Source: Acestrorhynchus altus (Eukaryota; Chordata; Actinopteri; Characiformes; Acestrorhynchidae). From it: a DNA stretch of 64,000 nt. The position numbers were made by a program, and so were the translations under genes. This document shows, one piece after another, positions 56,770 to 64,000 of this stretch. The DNA is taken from assembly GCA_034509495.1 (NCBI GenBank), contig CM067503.1:23976171-24040170 (forward strand), read 5' to 3'. The notes under the pieces are model-generated. The model saw only the letters and a list, made by a program, of their open reading frames with translations. It searched no databases and was not told the DNA's origin. Within the stretch, counting starts at the first letter, position 1; each line of letters opens with the position of its first letter.

Positions 56770-58051
56770 CAACTATAAACATTTTTTATTGTGAAGCAAA
56801 CAACAAATAGGGCAAAATAACAGAATAACAGATAACTAGTCACCCCCCTAAAGTAAGTACTTTGTAGAGCCCCATTCTGAGGCAATTGTAGCTGCATAAG
56901 CTTGACATATTTTGCCATTGGGATTTTTGCCATTCCTCAAGGCAAACTCATCTAGCTCCTTCAAGTTAGATGGTTTCTGTTGAACAGCAATCTTCAAGTC
57001 TTCAAGTTCCACAGTTTCTCAATTAGATTATTGAGAAATCATTCCAAATCATTTACACTTTCCCTGTAAACCACTTGAGTATTGCTTTAGCAGTATGAGT
57101 TGGGTCATTATTCTGTTGCAAGGTGATCCCAGGCTCAAACTGACAGACTGAAACAGGTTTTTCAAGAATATCCCTGTATTTAGCGCCATCCATCTTCCCC
57201 TGGCCTCAGACCAGTTTCCCTCACAGCCCGATGCTGCCTGTGTGGATGGTATTCTTAGGGTGGTGAGATGTGTTGGTTTTGCACCAGACATAGTGTTTTC
57301 CTTGGTGGCCAAAATGTTCAACTTTGGTCTCATCTGACCAGAGCATCTTCCTCCTTACATTTGGGGAGTTTCCCACATGCCTTTTGGCAAATTCAAAATA
57401 AGCCTTCCTATTTTGTAAGTAAAGACTTTTTTCTGGCCACTCATCCATAATACTCAGTTCTATGGATTGAACAGCTTATTGTGGTTGCATGGACATATAC
57501 TCCTATATTTGCTTGGGAACGCCGCAGCTCCTTCAGTGTTACCTTTGGTCTCTGTGCTGCTTCTCTGATTATTGCCCCCCACTCTGTTCTGAGAGTTTTG
57601 GTTGGCAGCCTTCTCTTGGCAGGTTTTGGTGAGGTACCATGTTCTTTCCATTTGATATAAAATGATTTGATGTTGTTCTGGGGGATCATCAGAGATTTGG
57701 ATATTTTTTATAACCCAACCCTCACTTATGCTTCTCAATAACTTTGTCCCTGACTTGTTTGTAAATTTCCTTGGTCTTCGTAGTATTGTTTGGTTAGTGG
57801 TACCTCTTTCTTAATGGAATGGTCCCATTTTACTTCACAACATTTTTCACAGATGTTCACATATAATTCACATTAAAAAACATTTACATTCATGGCATTT
57901 AGCAGACGCCCTTATCCAGAGTGACTTAAAAAGTGCTTTGCTATTCACTCAGATATCCTTACAAAGTAGACAAAAAAACATTTCAATTCAGGTTTAATGT
58001 AACAAAATAGGTAAAAGGTACAAGGGTGGTGAATACTTTTGCATGGCACTG
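56770..58051 (-). pseudogene. Tc1-like transposon relic on minus strand
   Basis: On - : KAANQNSQNRVGGNNQRSS-like near 57600, LKELRRSQANIGVYVHATTI near 57530, then MDEWPEKSLYLQNRKAYFEF and KMLWSDETKVEHFGHQGKHY near 57345 (first catalytic Asp), YVWCKTNTSHHPKNTIHT, and KWLVYREST-like after it. The terminal repeat '..gtgaatacttttgcatggcactg' ends at 58051, followed by TA. Frameshifted. Confidence 0.75.
57885..57935 (-). repeat. L2-type LINE 3' tail fragment
   Basis: 'catttacattcatggcatttagcagacgcccttatccagagtgactta' is the reverse complement of the tail at 60875-60930 of the L2-like LINE. It lies inside the Tc1 relic. Confidence 0.6.
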
Positions 58052-58869
58052 TATAAAAACAAGTATGTATACTTTTTATATTTATTGTTATTCTTTGTTG
58101 TTTTTAATGTAAGAGAGAAATATTATCTTGATTCTACATTTTCTGACCAAAAAAATCTTGAATCTTGAATGCTACAAACAAGCCCTTGCATCCAATCCCT
58201 TACATTGCTGTAGCCATTTATGAGCCAATCAGCAACAATTCAATGAACATATGCTACAGGAAGATAAGGCTGTCCTACATCCAACAGGTTCCTGATCAGA
58301 ACATAAACGGCAACAGCAACCTTAATTGTTATATACAGGACAGTCTTATCTTCCTGTAGCTTCCTTAAACAATTCCTGTGCGTGAAATTACCCAGGAGGT
58401 TGATGAGATGCTACATGCTACTAACAGTTACATATCTGACCCCAACCATTCACTTTACCTATATTCCAAACACTATCTCCCATGTAGGCACCTTACATCA
58501 TCAGTATTTCTCTAAATACGTCCCAGACCCACTCCCCTCCAAGCGCAGTTCATGAGATTTCACTGGACTTTGCTCATAACCTCAATACCTTCAGTATATA
58601 CACAAAGAAAATCCCTGCCACACCTTCACTCACAGACTGCCCTGCCCTACCCCACCCAACCTCAGCCCTTCTCATCCATAACCACTGATTAGCTCTTTCA
58701 GCTACTTCTGACAATTCCTACCCTCAATACATGACCTCTGAATTCAAATTCACCCAGCAACGCTACACTTCCCTACAAAACCCCTAGCCCCTATCTCTAC
58801 TGGTCTAACATATACATCTACCACCCACGCTCTCTCACCTCAGCCACCAAATCTGCATATCTCAGCTTT

Positions 58870-59910
58870 TTCCTTTCATTAGCTACCTGAACCTTCAAAT
58901 GGAACCATCAGGTTGATAAAGTAAGCTTTTTGTTTGCTCTCTGAGTATAACAAAATATCCGGCCTCAGTGTAGTTACCACAATGCAATTTTGAACGTGTA
59001 GTTTAGTACCTACACCTGCCAATAACTTCCAATCTCGTGCATGCCCCCATTTACCCATAATGACACCCTGCACTCATTCTCCACTCCACTGCCCCTCACG
59101 CACAAATCCAATTAATCTGCTGCCACTAACAATTGGCATGTTGTTAACTTCCAAGCACCTCTACCATATACATCTGCTAAAGACCTAAATACCTGATTAT
59201 GCCTTCATATGCTAATCTTACATGCTGACAAAATGTCCCAGTCACAGCACACAATTTACAACCTAGATCATCACATACCATGCGGAGTTGGGAAGACATC
59301 ATAAGTAGCTCCCTCCACAAACTTAATACAACTCTTATCCAAAACACATAACTCTCGCCAATTGATTCTTCACTTCTCTACATTCTTCCACCTCATCTAC
59401 TGCCCTTGTTTCCCTTATGAGGCTGCAGTTGCACACTGTAGTTCCTCTTCCTGTTCTCGAATAAAACTTATAACCATTTGCCTTCTTTCTGGTGATATGT
59501 CCTTTCTGAATGCTTCCCAAGGATCACCTCACCCTAGTCCTGCCCTCCCATTTTGCACCTGCCCCACCCCTTCTCAGTGCTCCAAAGCCCTCTTTGCTGA
59601 CAGCATTGCCTCCCTGGAATTCCACTTTCTTCCTGTTTTAGTCACTGGGGCTGCTGCTTTAATTAAGATAGAATGTATTGCTTCCCTTTCCATCAAACAC
59701 CTTTCTTGCACCAGTTTCCTTTTCACAATTGAGACACTTCTAGACATACTGAGTTTAACCTTCATCCTTGCCATCATAAGATTTAGTTTCTCCCGTATCC
59801 ACCAGGAACACGGGACAGTAGTAAATGTTGTCATATCATTCATGTAAGCCCTAATTGGCGGGAGCCATGTGCCATTGTGCAACCTCTCCCCACTTATGAC
59901 CCACTTCAAA
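58870..59910 (-). pseudogene. LINE-like element relic with probable restriction-like endonuclease domain
   Basis: On - from the 5' side: ISGERLHNGTWLPPIRAYMN then DMTTFTTVPC near 59830-59900; KVKLSMSRSVSIVKRKL; GRKWNSREAMLSAKRALEH near 59600; then ATYDVFPTP near 59290; and finally VGTKLHVQNCIVVTTLRPD followed by ILLYSESKQKAYFINLMVPF near 58900-59010. The RPD...(E/N)-L-x-VP pattern resembles the PD-(D/E)XK endonuclease at the C-terminus of R2-type LINEs; here the expected acidic residue reads Asn. Frameshifts and stops throughout. Confidence 0.55.
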
Positions 59911-59949
59911 AACCTAATAACCAGTAGTAGTAGTTAGTATTAATAGTAG

Positions 59950-60935
59950 CAGTAGAAGCCGATGACACTCAACTCATCCTCTCTTTCCCACCCTCCGACA
60001 CCCAGGTCTCATCCTGTATCTCAGCTTGCCTCTCTGTGTCTCATCATGGAGGGCAGCCCATCACCTCAAACTCAACCCCAGCAAGACCAAAGTACTATTC
60101 ATTCCTGGAAGCACTGGTCCTCACCCTGATCTTAGCATTTCCCTTGAGAACTCACTGGTCACTCCATCTACTGGAGCACAGAGTCTTGGTGTAGTAGTGG
60201 ATGACCAGTTATCGTTCTCAGCTCATGTTGTAAACCTGACTCGGTCTTGCAGATTTCTCCTTTACAACATCAGGAGAATTCGACCTTTTCTGTCTAGAGA
60301 GGCCACTCAGGTGCTTTTTCAGTCTCTTGTCATTTCAAGACTAGAACTGCAACTCCCTACTGGCTGGCCTTCCTATGCAGACCATCAGACCATTGCAACT
60401 TATCCAGAATGCAGCAGCGCGGCTCATCTTCAATGTTCCTAAATTCAGTCACGTAACTCCTCTGCTGCGTTCACTCCATTGGCTTCCTGAAGCTGCCCGT
60501 ATCAGATTCAAAACCTTGATGCTGACCTACAAAGCCAAAAATGATGGCAATACATGATGGCAATGGTCAAAACTCGAGCTGTACCAAGAGCCCTTCGAGC
60601 TTCAAGTACAGCTCGGTTTGACCCACCATCCCTCAAGACGCAAAGAAAACATGCATCCAGACTCTTTTCTGTTCTGGCATCAAAATGGTGGAACAAACTT
60701 CCCCTGGGGGTCCGAACAGCTGAGTCCATCACTGTCATCAAACGCAGACTGAAGACTCATCTGTTTCAGGAGTTCTTAACTCCATAAAGACATTTGTTTT
60801 CAACAGGATCTAAGCGTGAGGAATCTAGCCTTGTCTACTAGCTAAGGATATTCTGAGTGAACAGCAAAGCATGTTGGAAGTCGCTCTGAATAAAGGCATC
60901 TGCTAAATGCCATAAAAGTAAACGTAAATGTAAAG
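59950..60935 (+). pseudogene. L2-type LINE, 3' end of ORF2 and 3' tail
   Basis: On + : ADDTQLILSFPPSDTQVSSC near 59960, HHLKLNPSKTKVLFIPGS, LGVVVDDQLSFSAHV, CRFLLYNIRRIRPFL, then after a frameshift near 60345 PLQLIQNAAARLIFNVPKF, SLHWLPEAARIRFKTLMLTY, and KTQRKHASRLFSVLASKWWN then KLPLGVRTAESI, ending FQEFLTP with stop. The 3' tail 'gtcgctctgaataaaggcatctgctaaatgcc' at about 60880-60912 is the usual L2 tail. A 13-bp duplication (atgatggcaatac/g) lies near 60541-60566. Confidence 0.85.
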
Positions 60936-61108
60936 TAGTAGTTGTAGTTGTAGTAGTAGTAGTGGTGGTGGTGGTGGTGGTGGTAATAGTAGTAGTAGTA
61001 GGAGGAGGAGGAGGAGGAGGAGGAGCAGTAGTAGAAGAAGTAATAGTAGCAGTGGTGGTAGTAAGAGTAGTAGTAGTAATAGTGGTAGTTGTAGTAGTAG
61101 TAGTAGTA
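60931..61108. repeat. GTA/GTG/GGA-rich triplet microsatellite
   Basis: About 178 bases of imperfect (GTA)n, (GTG)n and (GGA)n directly after the L2 tail. The Val-rich and Thr-rich open frames over it are artefacts. Confidence 0.9.
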
Positions 61109-62320
61109 TATTCAATCTCTCCATCCCTACCAAACGTCAAACACATTCTTTTTAAAGCTCACCAAAGCTACGTCTGCTGAAGTGGATGCTGGATGATTTA
61201 AGTCACCTTTTTCTTCTTCTTTTGCTGACATGTGCAGGCATTTTTGGCTGAGCTATTTTGGTGTTTGTGGCACTTGGGGTTATCCTAACCCTCCTATTAC
61301 AAATAAACTGGCCTCCAGACTACACACCAGTAAAAGGTCTTTGCTGCAGTGTGGAAAGTCCTCCCACATGACCTGCATCTTCAGAACATCTTCAAAAACA
61401 CACACTGTCAGCTTCAGCCTGAGCAGTGCTGCTTATGGCAGGAAAAAAAATCATTATTCCGTCCACCAAATCACCAAAGTAGAGAGGAGAATAAAGGATT
61501 CATGAGGTTTCCAGCAGGGAGGAAAAGGCAGACACTCATAAATGCAGATGCTAGATATGTTCTTTTCCCACTGTTTACCTAAGCACTACTGACTCTTTGT
61601 ATTTTCATATAGAAGAGACACAGTTGTACAATAAGTTATGCTTATAAATAAAGAATAAAACTTCTCTTTAATCTGATTCATTTAAATGACTGAATTCCAT
61701 CTCTAAAGCTAAGTGCATTAATGCAAAATGTCTTCATTTTTGTCTCTTAGTTTTGTATTTACATTTTTGGGGGTTCAGAAAAAATAAAAGAAATCTTTTT
61801 GACTGGGAGGACAATAAATTTCAATTTTTATAATAAAAAATATACTTTTCCAGCTCATTCTGCTTGTTGATTCTTTGTATTTTATTGTGAATTATTTTGC
61901 ATATTTTACTTTCAAATGTTTTCACGGTTCATGGTTCACACCACCTGAAACGCCTTGAGATACAGCCCTGTAGTTACAATTATGTCTTTACATACTTTGA
62001 AATTTTCTGATGAGAATATACATCATAATTAAACATGTTGACTTTGTCTTATTCCCAAGGTAGAGCTTACATCAACTGTTTCTTCAGTTGTCATTTTTTA
62101 CAAATAAAAACAAATATAGATGTTATTTTAAACTTAAAAAAAATGGCTTAATATATTTTAAAATGACATTGAAGCTCATAATCATTCACATTGTTATTCC
62201 CATTCTTCATTATGAATAAACTTCTCCCACTTCTATAACAGGTCTATTTGTTTCAAGCAGTTTGAGAACCTGGACCAAAAGTGCAAATCAGATCTAATAT
62301 ATAACACCATGGTCATAAGA
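61109..62320. other. Unassigned AT-rich region
   Basis: No gene or repeat recognised. Confidence 0.4.
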
Positions 62321-62645
62321 AATTCTCCTTTTAGGTTTCATTTCCTTTCAGTGGTTCTTATGGTATTTGTGAGGTTTTCCTTTTAAGTTTCAGTTCCTTT
62401 CAGGGGTTCTTCTTTGCGCTACTAAGGAGTTTCTCTTTTTGAATTTCAGTTCCTGACAGAAGTTCTTCTTTGTGCTTTATGCAAGGTTCTCATTTTATGT
62501 TTTTGTTCCTTATAGTGGTTTTCCTCTTGCTCTATCGGAGGTTCTCCTTTGGAGATTCAGTTGCTCTCAATGGCTCCTCCTCATGCACTTAAGGAGGTTC
62601 ATCTTTTGAGTCTTGGTTCCTCTCAGTAGTTCTTTGAGCTCTTAG
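62320..62645. repeat. Degenerate ~55-60-bp minisatellite
   Basis: Five to six diverged units of the form 'ggttctccttttaagtttcagttcctttcagtggttcttc' followed by 'tttgtgct..'. The unit start recurs near 62325, 62380, 62435, 62490, 62540 and 62600. Confidence 0.65.
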
Positions 62646-64000
62646 TGTTTCATGTGAATTTTCTGTCAGATTTTGTCTGTCTGCCTGATAAATGACCTGA
62701 AGCGGGGCCTAAAACACCCTTGTCCCTCGTCTTGGTACTGCATGAAAACAGTAGACTGGACAAGTTCTTTTCGCAGCCAGGCTATGAACTAAATCTGCTG
62801 TGTGTAAATGGCAGTAACAGGTAAATATAAATAAAAGAGCCTTAGAGAAAACCTTTAAACAACAACGTGGATAACAAATATGAGACATATTCCAGTTAGC
62901 TGACAGATGTATTGTGATACATTTAAGCTTGGTAGATTCAATTCCAGCCTGATCTACATGAAGTGGAAATCCAGGTCGCCAATGTGAACAGAAAAAGACT
63001 CTCCTTCCTTTTGCTGCAGCTTTATCCTAAGCCTGCCTGTGGGAGAATTCTCTGTTGCTGCAAAAAATTAACCGTCTGCAAAACATTGTCCAACAACAAG
63101 CATTTGTGGCTCATTCATTTCATTTAGATCCAAACTGACAACAGCTTTGAGGAAACCTCTTAGCTTTTGAAGTTTGCCGCATTACAGCATTACTCAGAGG
63201 TGCCTTCAGAGAAATCTGCTGCTGAGAAGGATGCCTACAGGAGCAGTCCATCTATATCTGAGGAAAAAAACATTACAGCACAGAAATGTCGTATTTGCAT
63301 TTATTGATGATTGGTTTCGTCAAGTGCAAATTTGTCTTGCATTTATTTTGCAGGTTTCTTTCAGCAGAATCAGCTGTGTTGGTCACATCTGTTAACTAAG
63401 CTGTTACTTCTGTTAACACTAGGAACATCTGAATAGTGTTTGTGTTTTCTGCACATTTAAAGTGAGCTGTAGTTTTCACCTCTCCAGCTGTCCTAATCTG
63501 CTCAACAGTCTTGTAGTCTCACTTGTAGTCTCACCCTTAATGCCAGCTAATGCTGCAGTCCTACCACAGATGTCAGTTAAGGTTTTTGTTGACCTTTTTT
63601 GTCATTTTTTTTACTACGACCAGATGAAAGCAAGAGAGTTTCAGACACTTGAGCTCAAAGAGATCCACACAGATGAACCCTGGATATCCTGTGGTTTTAT
63701 TTTCTTACTATTCTGCTTTTGTACCATGCTTGATAATCTTCCCCCATGTCTAATGAATAATCTAATTAGTCACTCATTCATCTGATAATGGGACATTTCC
63801 ACAAAGCAGAGGCTTTAAAGTGTGATATCACTGTTCAGATCTACAACATATATCTCAGCTCATTATTCTGAAACCTTAAAACAATATTGCCATGATTATA
63901 AGCTTTAATTGAATAATTTCAAAGAACTAAAGAATATATATTGAAATAGGTCCTTCAAACCATTAGAACTTACAGGGTTATTTACATTCAAAGGAAAAAG
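62646..64000. other. Unassigned right edge (probably dok6 intron)
   Basis: No exon with DOK6 N-terminal features and no clear repeat seen. The small open frames lack family signatures. Confidence 0.4.

Noticed and set aside
59362..59847. 161-codon open frame on the plus strand
   Set aside because: It is the antisense of the LINE-like relic on the minus strand, where recognisable blocks lie.
52464..64000. First dok6 exons (start and PH domain)
   Set aside because: Searched by eye on the minus strand for the RRCWLVFKK-type PH strand; nothing seen, so they are presumed to lie beyond the window.

Overview
The window is vertebrate nuclear DNA, almost certainly from a ray-finned fish. Genes are split by GT-AG introns, intergenic DNA is AT-rich, long (GT)n and (AT)n microsatellites are common, and there is a dense load of Tc1-like, hAT-like, LINE and Gypsy remnants typical of teleosts. 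The repeat spectrum fits an otophysan fish (characin, catfish or zebrafish relatives), but that placement is a weak inference.

Three protein-coding genes are supported, in the same order as their human chromosome 18q22 counterparts (RTTN - CD226 - DOK6). (1) The last five coding exons of rttn (rotatin) lie on + at 2131-5802, with a poly(A) signal at 5925. (2) A complete six-exon cd226-like immune receptor gene lies on + at 6886-15449: signal peptide, two Ig domains, one transmembrane segment and a short basic tail with a YVNL motif. It has a candidate alternative last exon at 16635-16732. (3) The last six coding exons of dok6 lie on - (52463 down to 20211). They cover the end of the PH domain, the IRS/PTB domain and the tail, and are spread over 32 kb with introns up to 15 kb. 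The first dok6 exons (start codon and most of the PH domain) must lie to the right of the window. rttn and cd226 run head-to-tail; cd226 and dok6 converge, with the space between them (about 15.5-20.2 kb) holding cd226 3' sequence and the probable dok6 3' UTR.

Between the exons the sequence is mostly repeats. At 0.3-1.96 kb are hAT-like and two Tc1-like relics; at 10.8-11.6 kb a Tc1 relic in a cd226 intron; at 26.4-27.1, 29.1-30.36 and 56.8-58.05 kb further Tc1 relics; at 37.2-37.67 kb a MITE with perfect 31-bp inverted ends; at 44.1-46.5 and 54.7-56.4 kb LINE reverse-transcriptase remnants; at 47.8-51.6 kb a chromodomain-bearing Gypsy element, partly inverted and interrupted by a Tc1 copy; at 58.9-59.9 kb the 3' half of a LINE-like element with a probable restriction-like endonuclease domain; and at 59.95-60.94 kb an L2-type LINE 3' end running into a GTA/GTG microsatellite. 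A degenerate ~21-bp minisatellite occurs in cd226 introns and, in opposite chromosomal orientation, in a dok6 intron.

I found no CRISPR, operon, rRNA or tRNA, and nothing I would call a new biological system. The most informative oddities are the alternative cd226 tail, two tandem (NAGNAG) acceptors in cd226, the shared minisatellite, the nested and inverted Gypsy element, and a 32-bp near-perfect palindrome separated by (AT)n at 22.3 kb. Domain and family calls come from reading the translations against remembered family motifs; no database search was run.
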